A stretch of DNA of 64,000 nucleotides, from positions 18,098,878 through 18,162,877 of the forward strand of contig NC_135174.1 in the NCBI RefSeq assembly GCF_041146795.1, read 5' to 3'. The position numbers and the translations under genes are program-made. The notes beneath the pieces are model-generated. The model made no database searches. It saw nothing but the letters and a program-made list of their open reading frames with translations, and was not told the DNA's origin. How positions within the stretch are numbered: position 1 is the first letter of the stretch; each line of letters starts with the position of its first letter. Below are positions 1 to 11,600 of the stretch, one piece after another. Source of the stretch: Maylandia zebra. Its lineage: Eukaryota; Chordata; Actinopteri; Cichliformes; Cichlidae.

Positions 1-229
1 CATGTCCAAAGACATGCAGTTTGTGGGGATAGGTTAATTGGATAATCCAAATTGCCACTAGGTGTGACTGTGAGTATGAATGGTTGTCTGTCCTTGTGTG
101 TTAGCCCTGCGACAGACTGGCGACCTGTCCATGGTGTACCCCGCCTCTCGCCCTATGACAGCTGGGATTGGCTCCAGCACCCCCCGCGACCCTAAAAAGG
201 ATAAGCGGTAGCGAATGGATGGATGAATT
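1..229 (+). repeat. V-SINE-like repeat, 3' part, cut by the window edge
   Basis: The stretch carries the core shared by many fish tRNA-derived SINEs: a 'tccaaagacatgcag' block, 'ggttaattgg', 'gttagccctgcgacagact', 'ggcgacctgtcc', then an L2-type tail ending 'ggataagcgg' and an ATGGATGG simple repeat. The tRNA-like head would lie left of position 1. A second copy with the upstream part is at about 50585-50790, and tail fragments are at 1296-1372 (minus) and 41511-41640. The family name is from recognition, not a database search. Confidence 0.75.
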
Positions 230-339
230 TCATTGAATTAATTAAAAAATACTGACTCTCTATGTAAAGCATTTTATGACAGTATAAAAATTTGCACAGG
301 CAATAAAATCTGCGGGTTGAACGAGAATAACTCTTAAGT

Positions 340-422
340 GTCAGGATGGCTGAGTGGTCTAAGGCGCTACGTTCAGGTCGCAGTCTCCTCTGGAGGCGTG
401 GGTTCAAATCCCACTCCTGACA
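340..422 (+). tRNA. tRNA-Leu, anticodon CAG
   Basis: An 83-nt cloverleaf can be folded by eye: acceptor arms GTCAGGA and TCCTGAC, an A-box TGGCTGAGTGG, anticodon loop TTCAGGT (CAG, reads CUG), a long class II variable arm as expected for leucine, T arm GTGGG/CCCAC with B-box GGTTCAAATCC, and discriminator A. There is no intron. The anticodon stem pairs CTACG with CGCAG, leaving one A.C mismatch where vertebrate copies normally have G.C. No T4 terminator occurs in the next 100 bases, so activity is uncertain. It lies in a klhl11 intron on the opposite strand. Confidence 0.93.
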
Positions 423-1572
423 AGCAAGTGTAACAATCAAAGATAATAGTTTAAGTCCTGACTTGTGATGGAAGCACTTTGAATAGAAAGGTGTGGTCTA
501 ATTACTCAGCACTATTGGATCAAACCACACCTGCAACTTTAAACTCAAGCTTCATGCCTGTGGAGTTCTGTGAATGTATCTTAAATTATTTTTTTGTTAG
601 ATAGCAATATGACAACCTGTTCAAACAGCCTCGCTGAGACAGACTCCCAGGATAAAATCAATACCACGATACACTGTTCTATTCAGCTGTCTGGTAAGCT
701 ATAACACAGCGCCAAGGAGCCACCATAAACCACATCAGGACCTTGAAACTGAAGCAGATAACAAAATTAAGCCAATAGTTCTTTTACAATGATGATTTTT
801 GTAATCTGAAGGTTAAAAATTGTTACATTTACATTTTTTGTGGATATAATAGCTCTAATGAAGAGTAAATAATAATAGCAAAGATGTAACCACGCAAGCT
901 GCCACACCCTTACAAGTCCATCGACATAGGAGTTGTCAACCATGCAACTTCTAAACACTTAACCCTGATAATAACAGTAATAATATGTCCACCACACCCG
1001 AAGGCCAAAAAACAGTGCAAGAGATGCTTGTGTGGACCACATCTACTATAAAGAGATAAGCTGGTTTCTTGCTTTTCCTCTTAATGAAACAGAATTTAAT
1101 TTGTCATCTATTACTGAGCAAAATGCCAAAACTCACATCCAGCTTCACGAGAATGATTGTTACTAATTTTCTTGACCCTCTATTATAACAAACTGCTGTA
1201 TATATCCGCTTATTGGTTGTACAAAACAAATTTAAATATATCAGTTTGATCCTTGTTTTGTTTTTTGTTTTATTTTTTAGGGAAAATTTCAAATCAATCA
1301 ATCCATCCATCCATTAATCTATTTTCTTCCGCTTTTCTAATTCAGGGTCGCAGTTTGTGGAGCCTATTAGATACTCCTCTGTTGATGAGAACTGGGTCGT
1401 TGTTTGCCCCCTCACTGGACGTCAGTTTTTAATATGACCCTGCTAACTAATTCTTGTAATGACAGCATACAAAGTCACGCCACCTGGTGTGACTTACATA
1501 CTTCCGCATATAAGCAAAGTGAAATCCACAATCTGATTCACCTGCGGAATAATTTAAAAATAAATGAATAAA
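423..1572. other. klhl11 intron, no exon seen
   Basis: AT-rich sequence between the tRNA gene and the klhl11 exon 1 donor. The long second coding exon expected for KLHL11 (BACK and Kelch repeats) is not present on the minus strand here, so it must lie left of the window. Apart from a SINE tail near 1296-1372 nothing is recognised. Confidence 0.7.
1296..1372 (-). repeat. SINE/L2-type 3' tail fragment
   Basis: Read on the minus strand it gives 'ataggctcca', 'gcgaccctga', 'aagcggaagaaaat' and an ATGGATGG tail, matching the 3' tail at 150-229 in opposite orientation. Confidence 0.65.
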
Positions 1573-1576
1573 TCAC

Positions 1577-2031
1577 CTGTCTGCAAGTTCCAACACTTCA
1601 TGCACATTGGCAGTGGTCACCCTGACTTCTCCCGTGTACATGAACTGTACGACACTTTCCACAGTGTCTGTGTCGGGTCTCGTGCCCGAGCTCCACTCCT
1701 TTAGCTCCACTCGCCCGGATCGGGACTCTGAAAACTGTCCGGACAGCAGCAGCATGAAGTACTGCGACGCCGCGGATAAAACCGAGCGGTGCGCGGATAC
1801 CGTCTGGACCCCGGGCACGGCTCCCGAGCTGAACACCAGAGTCACGTCGCAGAACAGCCCGGCTTTCCTCTGCTCGTTCTGCCGCCGGGAGAGCTCCGAG
1901 CAGTAGGCCGAACAGGTGAACTCCTCGGCCTCCTCAGGTTCGCCGTCACCTGTTAGCGCTCCTTGCACCGCCCCGCCGCTGGTGCTGTTGCTGCGGCCAC
2001 GCTCCTCCGTATCCTCCGCTGCTGCTGCCAT
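1577..2031 (-). CDS. klhl11: Kelch-like protein 11, first coding exon (partial gene)
   Basis: KLHL11 is a BTB-BACK-Kelch substrate adaptor for Cullin-3 ubiquitin ligases. This exon encodes about 151 residues: an acidic, low-complexity N-terminus starting MAAAAED, then the segment [15 protein letters not shown], the BTB core ([36 protein letters not shown]) and FMYTGEVRV to [10 protein letters not shown], close to vertebrate KLHL11. The exon ends in a GT donor at 1576-1575 (CAG|GTGATT), so reading on to the TGA at 1573-1575 would be wrong. The chosen ATG (2031-2029) has G at -3 and +4. An in-frame ATG at 2136 would add 35 residues unlike the family and is less likely. BACK and Kelch exons are off-window to the left. 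Confidence 0.92.
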
Positions 2032-2420
2032 ACCGCACGGGGTGATACTCAGAGGCAAATGACAGCTCCGAACTATCTTCGGGAATAACTCACAGGTGTA
2101 CCCAACACATGTAAACAAGCATTCGGAGACTGACATGCATGCGCTGCGTTCAGAGGCTTGGTGAGAAAACAGGAGCGCTCACTTCCGTCTTCAGGAATAT
2201 TCCAAAGGTGCGGTGATTTTTAGCTGGCTGTCAGGGAGAGGTCCTCAGATTCAAGCTAACACATCCACATCTCTGACGCAAACCGTGCAATGTGTGACGT
2301 ATTTAATTGATGTGGCGTTATAACGTATTGAAGGGTCTTTATTTATTTTTATTTTTTCAAGATAAGTTTACCTTTGTTTAAGGCTGTTGCGCGCATGCGT
2401 GTTGCCCGTTATCCGTCTGC
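2032..2420 (-). promoter_or_regulatory. klhl11 5' UTR and probable promoter
   Basis: GC-richer, CpG-containing sequence continues from exon 1 upstream. It holds an ETS-type site (CACTTCCG at 2180-2187, CGGAAGTG on the minus strand) and an NRF1-like palindrome (GCGCATGCGT at 2391-2400). Both are typical of TATA-less housekeeping promoters. The start site itself cannot be read from sequence. Confidence 0.5.
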
Positions 2421-2559
2421 CGGTGATGTGCACTTTGGCATCTTGTGATGAGGTAACATCAGGGTCATAACTGTATAACGCTTTAAACTGGTAATAAGAA
2501 TTCATGCCTGAGTTAGGCTATACATGGATGATAAAATAATAAAACTGTGTTTCAGCTTG

Positions 2560-2930
2560 AGTAACAACAAAACCAGGTTTTTATAGTTAACGAGATGGTG
2601 GAAAAACATTTTGGTTAACTAAAACTAGTCTTTGGGGTTGGGGATAACTGAATCGTTTCAGTGAACCTGGAATAAATAAAGTCAAATAAAAATACAGAGG
2701 AAATTTCCTCAGTTTAAGTATCTGTTTCTAAATTGTAGCACAACCTGCCTGATGGAAGTGTTTGAGATTTTGCAAAATCTTGCCTCTGACATATGCTCTC
2801 CATACACTAATAATTAAAAGGTCTAAAACTAACACTGAAGCAAATAAAACTAAACATTTTCAAACAACGAAAACTAATCTAAAATACGAAAATACACTCT
2901 GGAAACTAACTGACGCTAAACTGAAATGAA
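2560..2930. repeat. Probable degenerate DNA-transposon-like repeat
   Basis: The left part has 'atagttaacgagatgg' and 'ggttaactaaaactag'. The right part is a run of 'aaaactaa' words ('taaaactaacac', 'aaaactaatctaaaatacg'), a texture common in non-autonomous fish repeats. No terminal repeat or target duplication could be fixed, so boundaries are approximate. Confidence 0.35.
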
Positions 2931-3366
2931 ATCTAAAGAGTCCAAATGAAAAAACAAACAAACAAACCTACAGTCACTGCAGAAAAAACAAGTGTCTGTG
3001 CACCCAAAAGTAAAATTGTGTCTTTTTTTCATTTAGTTGACCCAAGTCAGACAAACATATCTAATTAAACAAAGTGAATTCTGTATGTGCCCCTCCCTTA
3101 AAAATAAAAGCCCACACAGTCTGCTTACTGAGAAGGTGTTATCGCCTCAAGGAAAAACTAACTGGTGCAAATTATTCCTGGGTCTTAGAAACAAATTATT
3201 TAAAAAAGGATGGAAATTCAGGATTATTTCCATCACTTTCCCTCGGAGAGATCATAACATGCAGCAGTGACAGAAGTGAAAAAGAATCCAAGGGTAACAG
3301 CAAAAACACACCTTTGCATTGACCATGACAAAAGTGAGAGGAACACAAATCATTAATCAACTGTGA

Positions 3367-3371
3367 ATTTA

Positions 3372-3446
<75 letters not shown>

Positions 3447-3456
3447 TTTCCCCCCC
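3367..3456. repeat. (TTTA)n-(TA)n microsatellite followed by T and C runs
   Basis: A few TTTA units lead into about 58 bases of alternating TA, then about 12 T and several C. The tract directly abuts the retrotransposon fragment on its right. Confidence 0.97.
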
Positions 3457-4105
3457 TCTTGCCTTGCGAAAGGTCGTTATCCTGGCGGGTGGATTGTTTG
3501 AGAGGCATCTCTGCACCTGGGGTCTCATCTGGTGTGATAAACCCCAGCCTCTATGGATCTTATGCTCAGAGCTTGTTCATCCACTGCCATGATTAGTGCC
3601 TCTGTGCTGTCTTTCAGTCCAGCCACTGGTAGGATTTCTTGATGTAAGGTGCAGGGGCCTGTCCTTCCATGATGGTTTCTCTTCCTGGAGCTTTTCTTTC
3701 TTGGGTTTCTGTCGCCTGAGGTATTCACTAAGCACACGGTTGCTTGTGGCCATCTTCTTGATGTATTCATGGATGTTCGTTGTCTCATCCTGGACAGTGG
3801 TTCTGACACTCAGTAGTCCCTGGCTTCCTTCTTTCCGCTTACTGTACAGTCACAGGGTGCTGGATTTGGGGTGAAACCCTCCATGCATGGTCAGTACATT
3901 TCCTGTCTTGATGTCTGTGCCTTCCATTTCCTCCTTTGGCCAGCTTATCCAATCACCAGATAAGCTGGCCAAAGGAGCTGACTCCTCCTCTTTACAGGTA
4001 TTTGGAGATTCATGATTTCCAGTTGCCTGTGGGATTCCCAGGTACTTGTAGCCATCCTCAATGTCTGTAATGCTGCCCTCTCGTTACCATTCGACTACAC
4101 TTCTG
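3457..4105 (-). mobile_element. Non-LTR retrotransposon relic (reverse transcriptase C-terminal region)
   Basis: On the minus strand the frames read, in order, DIEDGYKYLGIPQA, then after a gap WPKEEMEGTDIKTGN and MHGGFHPKSSTL, then VQDETTNIHEYIKKMA, LSEYLRRQ, GLKDSTEALIMA, EQALSIRSIEAGVYHTR and finally DPRC. This series is typical of the C-terminal part of a common fish LINE-type polyprotein, possibly of the R2/NeSL group (clade from memory). It is dead: an in-frame stop follows MHGGFHPKSSTL, another follows GVYHTR, frames shift repeatedly, and roughly 50 codons are missing between the first two blocks, where a 19-bp inverted repeat sits (3931-3977). Confidence 0.8.
3931..3977. repeat. 19-bp perfect inverted repeat with 9-nt loop
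   Basis: Arms 3931-3949 and 3959-3977 are exact reverse complements around the loop CAATCACCA. The 3959-side arm begins the inverse of the element's own WPKEE coding stretch; the other arm is an inverted copy of it placed at the internal deletion junction. Confidence 0.95.
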
Positions 4106-4482
4106 CAGTCTGAATGACATCCCAATATATCCATCTTTCTCTATATATCTATATGTGAATACACATTTACATCCAATTTACCTTTTTATTGATATACTGT
4201 GGTATGACCTGAAGAATGAAGTTTTAAAGTCCAGAAGAGCAAACAATTCCTCATCAGCAGCTCAGGATACAGCCGATGGACAGTGATGCTGGTAAAGGCG
4301 GGTGTTTAGTTTTTTGCTTTGTATTTAAATGTAATTACTGCCCATGTTAGAGATAAATGTTCAGAATTAAGTTTAAGGATTTTCCATTCAAGAGGAAAGT
4401 AAACTTTCTTCTAAGTAAAAAAAATAAATAAATAAATATAAATAAATAAAAGATGACAAAATAAAAGAAAAACAATAAGTTC

Positions 4483-4488
4483 TTTATT
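4483..4488 (-). terminator. Candidate acly polyadenylation signal AATAAA
   Basis: TTTATT on the plus strand reads AATAAA on the minus strand, about 1.1 kb beyond the acly stop codon, giving a 3' UTR of plausible length. The interval 4489-5609 would be 3' UTR. It is AT-rich with no coding signal. Other AATAAA words exist nearby, so the choice is tentative. Confidence 0.45.
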
Positions 4489-5609
4489 TTACTACTTTAT
4501 GACAGCATATTACAAAACAAAAAAAAAGCTTTTTTCACATTTAAATAAAAACAGATTAAGCACAGCAGACATTACAGTGGGCTGTTACAGAGTGTTGTGA
4601 GTTTTTACTGGAAGTTGGAGAACATCCGGATTATGTGCTGTAAGTTTCCAAAGTAAAGCAAACTGCTTTCATGGTCCCTCACCAAAAGAGGCTTTCCAGA
4701 CTCACAGGGCTCATTCATGAAGCATTTGTTCGCCTCTTCTTGATGCGTCTACAGCTTCCTTTTTTCTACAGTTATTAGAATACTAACAAACTGATTAACT
4801 TAACTATAACCCGGGCTGGTTTCATGAAAGGCAAATGGTGGAGAGACTCCTGACTTGTGTCTAATTCCTCTCATTTCCATAATGATGTATCCTTTTCATG
4901 ACATTTGTACCATCTACCACTGCATCTTGCTTTTTTTTCCCCCTTTCTTTTTTTTAATTAAATAAACAAAACACCCTAAAATAACTTTGGTTTAATTTGG
5001 GATGAGATTGACTATTTTTTGTTAGGAGTGAATCATGGTGAAGGAGTTTAAAAAGGGATCTAGTGTTTAAACTAATTTGCAGCACTCGGAAAGCCAGAAA
5101 GCACATTTAAGCACCTTTTCTTGTGGTCTAAACCAGGCAGATTAAGTATTTTAAAAAAATGCTTTGCAGCCATTAACAGAGGTTACTATGCGGACTATGC
5201 ATTGCAGGATTAAGGACTGAAATTTTGCTTGGATCTTGCTCCTATACCCAACTAAGCATAACCATCTCTCAATTTTGACTCTGTGTACCAAGTGATTTTG
5301 TGCTCCTGCAGCTAAGATTTGCATTGGTGTGGCTCTTTGTTAAAAACTAAACAAGTTACATCTCAGACCTTTTAAATTAGTTCTCAAAAACTGAGCCTAG
5401 AAATATACTTCCCCTTTTTCCTCCATAAAAACTAGATTGAAAACTTCTACCCAGGTTCCTCAGATAAACAGTACTTCCCACTTTCCAAAGTAACCCTGCC
5501 CAGTTCCACCCCCCTTGGCAGCTGCTATCATAACTAGAGAGGAGATACAAGTTACATGAGATGCCTGACATCTTCGTCTGGAAGCGATTTCCATTCTGTG
5601 ACAAGGGAA

Positions 5610-8600
5610 TTACATGGACATGTGTTCAGGGAGCACGTAGGAGATGTCATCCCATGGGTGGCGGTACAGACCCTGTTTCAGCCTCTTCTGATCCAGGTAA
5701 TGGCCTAACAAAACAAACTCAGGTTAGAGACCGTTTTAAAGGTTGTCACAGAGAATATCATGGCTCCATTTTAAAGGGAACTCACCAATGAAGCCCATGC
5801 TACGGCCGAGGACAAAGATCCCATTTAGTGCACCGATCTCCACAAACTCGTCAGCCTCGTCTCTGGAGACAGTTCAACATTCATGTGAGAAACAATACTG
5901 GACAGTGTCCCCTCGACACACAGCAACAGTGCAGACATTGCATCTCAGCCATCTGAATTCTCCACAAGCCATCGAATAACATGCACTCTAAATAATGTAG
6001 CTGTAAGCATATCAGAGTGTTTATTATGGTTTCTGTTAACAACTACAGGCTTCCTGTAACACCCAGTGATAATATTGACACAGATAATATTTCGTAGTAT
6101 TCTTCTCTTTTTACTCATTACATTTCGTTTACACTACCTTAGAGTGCCAATCTAAAAGAGCAGGAATACCAACAACACGTGGCCCCTGTAGTGGTGTCTC
6201 TATTTATTCATCTATTTATCTGATTTTCTTACTGTTCTATTTCTCCCCACTGCATATTCATTTTGACAAATTTAATAAGTGTAATACTTGAATCATCCCT
6301 GGCCATGTGTTTACATGCTCATATAACACTTTTGCGTAATTCCATCTAAGGAAGGGAAAGATGGCCGGAGGGAGGGAAGGAAAGGAGGAGGAGAGGGAGA
6401 TAAGAAAAGGGAGGGGGGGGGGGGGGGGGGGGGGGGAGAGAGAGAAGGGAAATGAAGGGATATTAAAAGTGCAAATCCATGCACATTTTGTCTGCCCCTT
6501 TTATTATTGGCTTCCATTTCTTTATACAGTATTTCTCTTTTTTGTAATGCTGTAATTAAAACAAAAAAAAACCCAAACAGATATTGGTGATAAGATCCAT
6601 CCAATCAAAGCACACGCACCAAAGCTTACAGAAGTAACACCTCACGATGCCGTCTCGTATTCTTACCGTGTGAAGCCTCCACAAGTTCTAAGCATGTCCA
6701 CGAAGGCAACACCAATAAAGCCATCTACATTTAGGATCAGGTTGGGTTTCTGGGAAAAAAAATAAATCAAAATCAAAATGCTTGAATGTTATTTTAACAT
6801 GAAATTGAGGAAAGGACTTGCAGTCCAAAGCTGCAGAGAGCACACAGCCTCTTCTAGATCTTATCAATCTTTTTATTGGATCTAATAGTGGCTCAGAGGT
6901 TATCGCTGTTGCCTCACAAAGAATGTTCAGGACCTTCTGCTATGGTGTTTGTATGTCACAGGTTTTCTCTGGTAGCTGCAGCTTCACCCACTATCAAAAA
7001 AAAAAGTTATTTCTCTCCATCTTGGCAGAGTCTAAAAGCTCAACAGTTGAATTTCCTGGTTAAATTGAATTAAAAAAAATATATAACAAGTTTTCATTGG
7101 GTGTGGGTTCTGACACACGCCCCTGAATAACAGCACAAATTAGAACAAAAAGTGTTAAATGAGATTAAAAAGCCTGATTAATGTTTAATATTATTTATAG
7201 AACTATAAAATCCAGGTCTTCGTTCTGGTTACATTCCACTGTCAATCATGGAATCTGCAGGTGTGGTCACCTGTGCAGAAAACTGAGAATAATTGCTTGC
7301 CTGCTGTAAAAATAAATGAAAAATCTTCTGTTCAAAGTGTTTAACCAAATTATTTGACAGCAAAGCCCAATCTCTGAATCCTGAATGTCAAAGCAGTCAT
7401 CAGGTTCTTTAGATGTAGCAGCTTTCTGTTGCCATTTCATTTCATCATTTCACTGTTTTGCTTGTACACACAAGTTTCCATCGTCTACTTCACTCTGTGT
7501 AAAATACCTTAGAGGTGGTGATCTTTTCTACATCGAGGGCGTAGTCAAGCAGCTGGGTGGAAGGAAAATTCTGCTTCACAAAGTCCTTCAGAATCTGCAC
7601 TCGCATGTCTGGGTTGTTGATCTGAAACAGAATCAAACTCCATTTAAAACAATGGCTGCGTGGCCATCTTAATCAAACTCAGAAGAAGCAATTAACAAAT
7701 ACGAGTCAAAACACTGATAAATAAGAGGCTCATTTACAGATTAGAGCACTGTTTATTGTATAAAGAGTGTTGCTTACTGATTTGACCCTGTGGCCGATAC
7801 CCATAATCAGCTTGCCATCCTTCTTCATCTTGTTGACAAACTCCATGGGGATCATGCCGCTGTCAAATGCCTTGCTGAACTGCTTTGCAGCCGCATCCAG
7901 AGCACCTCCGAAACGGTCCCCCTGATTTTTAGGAATAAATTGCGTTTCAATTCCGTAACATTATGGCCAGTTTGTCAGAAATCATGCTGTCAGCTGAGCA
8001 GCTCATAAAATACAAGATAGATTTTGGGGGGGGGGGGGGAAACTACAACAACAAAAGATGACATGATCAATGACTGATCAATATGTGAGCAGTACTGACG
8101 ATGGTGAGCAGGCCGGATGTGAGGCTTGAGATAAGGTCTTTGCCCGCACGAGCACAGACAATCGTGTTGTGAGCGCCGGAGACTGCAGGCCCATGATCAG
8201 CAGTCACCATCAGGCACATTTCAATGAACTGGCAGGCGTAGCGTGGTAACCTAAACAGAGGAAAAAAAAAAAAAAAAAAAAAAGTGTGAAATTGATCCTA
8301 CATTCTTAACAACTAACAGTGTTCTTGACATCATACTGACCTGCGCTGGAACCAGAGCAATCCTAGCACTCCTCCTATACCAATCTCTTCTCTGAAGACC
8401 TCAGTGATGGACATGCCAGCATAGATGAGCTCCTGGCCTCGCTCGTCACAGATGCTTGTCATGAATGAGGCTGGCTTACGAATCAGGCCCAACTCCTGGA
8501 AAAAAAACCCAACAAATTCCACAAATAACCATTATATCCAGTATTTCTTGGCTTCTAAGTTTACAAAGGACTATTATAAAGTTCTTACCCGGGCCCAGGA

Positions 8601-11600
8601 ATAATCCATAGGTACTGTTGGGGGAGGAACCTCCTGGGCAGGAACGATGGTACCATTGGCCACTAATTCATCATACACAGTCCTGTTTCACCACAAACAC
8701 AATAACAGTGAGGAACCCGGAAACCTGTCAGTTCCAAACTTTAGGAAATTAGCATGAAAAGTATTTCTCACTTGATGACGTCACCCAGCTCATCAAAGCT
8801 CTTTGGTACATAAGCTCCAGCATCCCTCAGAGCCTGGTTCTTGGCCACTGCTGTCTCTGAAGCCTGGTTGGCACAAGCTCCTGCATGGCCAAACTGAACC
8901 TGAAGATGGCAGTAAAACATATTACTGGAAAAAATTTCTTCCAGGTAAGAGCAGCAATAAAATCCAAAGCCAGGATTTCCAGAGCTAACTGACCTCTGAG
9001 GCAAACATGGTGGCGCAGGTTCCAATGCACCAGCAGACCACAGGTTTTGTTATCCTGCCTTCCTTGATGCCCTGGCAGATCTTGTACTCCTCTGTTCCAC
9101 CAATCTGTGTCAAAGTAAAGGACATATTAAAAACAAGATTCTATTTAGTACAAGTAGCACACACCAAATAATTTAGATATTAAATGCTTCCCACCTCTCC
9201 CAGTACAACAATCATCTTAATTCCTGGAGTGTCCTGATAACGTAGGACGTGGTCCATGAAGGTCGAGCCTGGATATCTGGACAGAGAGAAACGTAAGCAC
9301 TCATTTCTGGAACTAGAATCTTTTTTTGGTCAAGAATTGATTTATGCATTTTTTTTTTTTTTTTTTAAATGAAAAAATTCTCTCAAGTAAATGATCTGCA
9401 ATTAAGTTTTTGTACCTGTCTCCTCCGATGGCCACCCCTTCATAGACGCCATCTGTAGTGCGTGAGATGATGTTGTTCAGCTCGTTGGACATTCCCCCAG
9501 AGCGCGACACATACGCCACACTTCCGGGACGGTAAAGTTTAGAAGCCAGGATGTTGTCCAGCATACCGCCTGTGTTGCCAATCTTAAAACAGCCTGGCTT
9601 GATGCCACCAACCTATTTAACAAGAATAATCTGCATTTAATCCACCATGTTTACCAGAAAGATTTAATAGCCCTTTTAGCTGGGCTATTAAATACCACAC
9701 TACAGTCTATAAACTTATAGCCGTGTTAATGATGAGTGTAAATGTTTTGTTTTGTTTCCTTTTTTTTGCCTGTCCCATTTGGTTCTTTAGCCATCAGAAT
9801 TGTTGTCTGAAGACCAACAAGGATACCCAATGGATTTACTTTGCCAAATGGATCATCGTGGCATTGCCGTATTGGTCCATCTTTGTTTTTATTATTTATT
9901 ATATTTTATTTTCAGATGTTACAGACGGGACAGACATGAGTGAGGGATAGGAAAGGGAGAAAGAAAGAGGAAGGAAAGGAAAAACAGAAGGGGAGAGGGA
10001 CAGTGAGAAAGGGGGGGGAAGAAAAATAAAAATCTCCTGGATCACCTGTTGAGAGAAGAATAGAAAACAAGCAAAAAAAACAAAAAACAAAACAAAGCAA
10101 CATACTAAACACAACACCATCACATTAATCTAGCTAAGTGTAAACAGCAGTAAATACTAAATATTCAATGTTGTTGTGCAGCACGCAGGACTGCAGGAGT
10201 GTAAATGTTTTTAACAAAGATGTTCAGGGGGATGAAGCTCTGTACCGTGGCAGGGCCAATGATGGTGACTCCTTTCTCGTCGGCCATCTTTATCACCTTC
10301 CTAGTCAGAGCTTCGGGGATGCCCTCGGCTATGATGGCGATGGTGTGAATCTGAAAACACAATTAAATAAACTGGGTCCACTCTGAAAAATTTTAGTGGA
10401 AGCTCAACACACTGTACAGTCGCTCTTCATACCTGTGGGTACTGCATGGCTTCCACTGTGCTGTCAAAGGCAGAGCGCAGCGAAGCAAAGCTGATCAGGA
10501 CGTCTACCTCGGGGTGCTTCTTCATGGCATCGGCCATGTTCTTATAGACCGGCAGCAGGATCTCTTTGTGGCCCCAGTAAAACTTCTGCTTGTGATCTCC
10601 GCTGAGCAACAAACAGAAACATATCAGCAAAATATGAAGAACTTTTCGAAACACAGCAGTAAAATCAGAAACTTTGTCATTGTCACAGGAACAACAAAAT
10701 TAAGAATGGTCCCCGATCATTGCATCATCCCTAGCAATATCAAAATATAAATAAAACAATAAAATTCAATAACACTCCCCAACTCCATTCAGTACAACTA
10801 ATGGATACTTTGCAACTGCAAAATGAATTCTTGTCAGTTCCTTAAACCCTGTCAATTAAAGGTTTATCATTTGTGTTTGGGGCTTCCTATTGAAAACAGA
10901 AGTTTAACTCAAATTCAGCTCAATTGATAAGTCTGGTTTTTGGTTGCTGCATCACTGTGAATCACTTACTATATGGACACCTCTATAGGTGAGGAAAGGC
11001 GATGCCCATGCAGCACAGATCAGACAATGGCAACGGACAACACTGACAAACTCTGACAGATCAGAAGGAAGAGCTGGGCTTAAAGTGGGTTGCAAAGTGG
11101 CTTACAGATACAGAGGAACATTGGGAAGACTTAAGCAGTTTAAGATGTTCTACAAGAATTTGCCACTTGGAAACATGGAAGGTTATAAGCCTTTATTGTA
11201 TGTGTACACGATTTACAATCTGCCTAAACTGATAATACGCTTTTAGAAAAAGGCTCAGTATTTTACAAATATGACAAAGATAAAAACAGAAACAACTAAA
11301 CACCAGCAAGAGTAGATTTAGAGATTTCGAGCAGAGAGAGAAAAAAAAAAAATCATTTGATTTGTGCAGTTAACTCTATTTAGTATTCTACAGTCACACT
11401 CTTCTAATTTAATTCAGAGGGAAATAGCGCAACCTACGTGAAGGGGTAGACCATGGCTGCCACAGAGGGTTCTTCCCGGGAGCATACGTAGTCAAAGTCC
11501 AGCATGCCTTGCACGGCGCGTGTCTGCATGCCCCAAACAATGGTCTTGGTGTTTTTTCTGAAGAGAGTGGTTGCTTTAGCTGAGAGGAAGAAAAAAAAGA

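Noticed and set aside
1573..2136. Single 187-codon open frame taken as a complete small gene
   Set aside because: It reads through a canonical splice donor at 1576-1575 and ends three codon positions later; it is klhl11 exon 1 with a false upstream start and stop.
3363..3596. 77-codon plus-strand frame
   Set aside because: It is mostly translated (TA)n, poly(T) and the antisense of the LINE relic.
6311..6604. 97-codon minus frame rich in proline and serine
   Set aside because: Produced by the purine-rich tract and G run.
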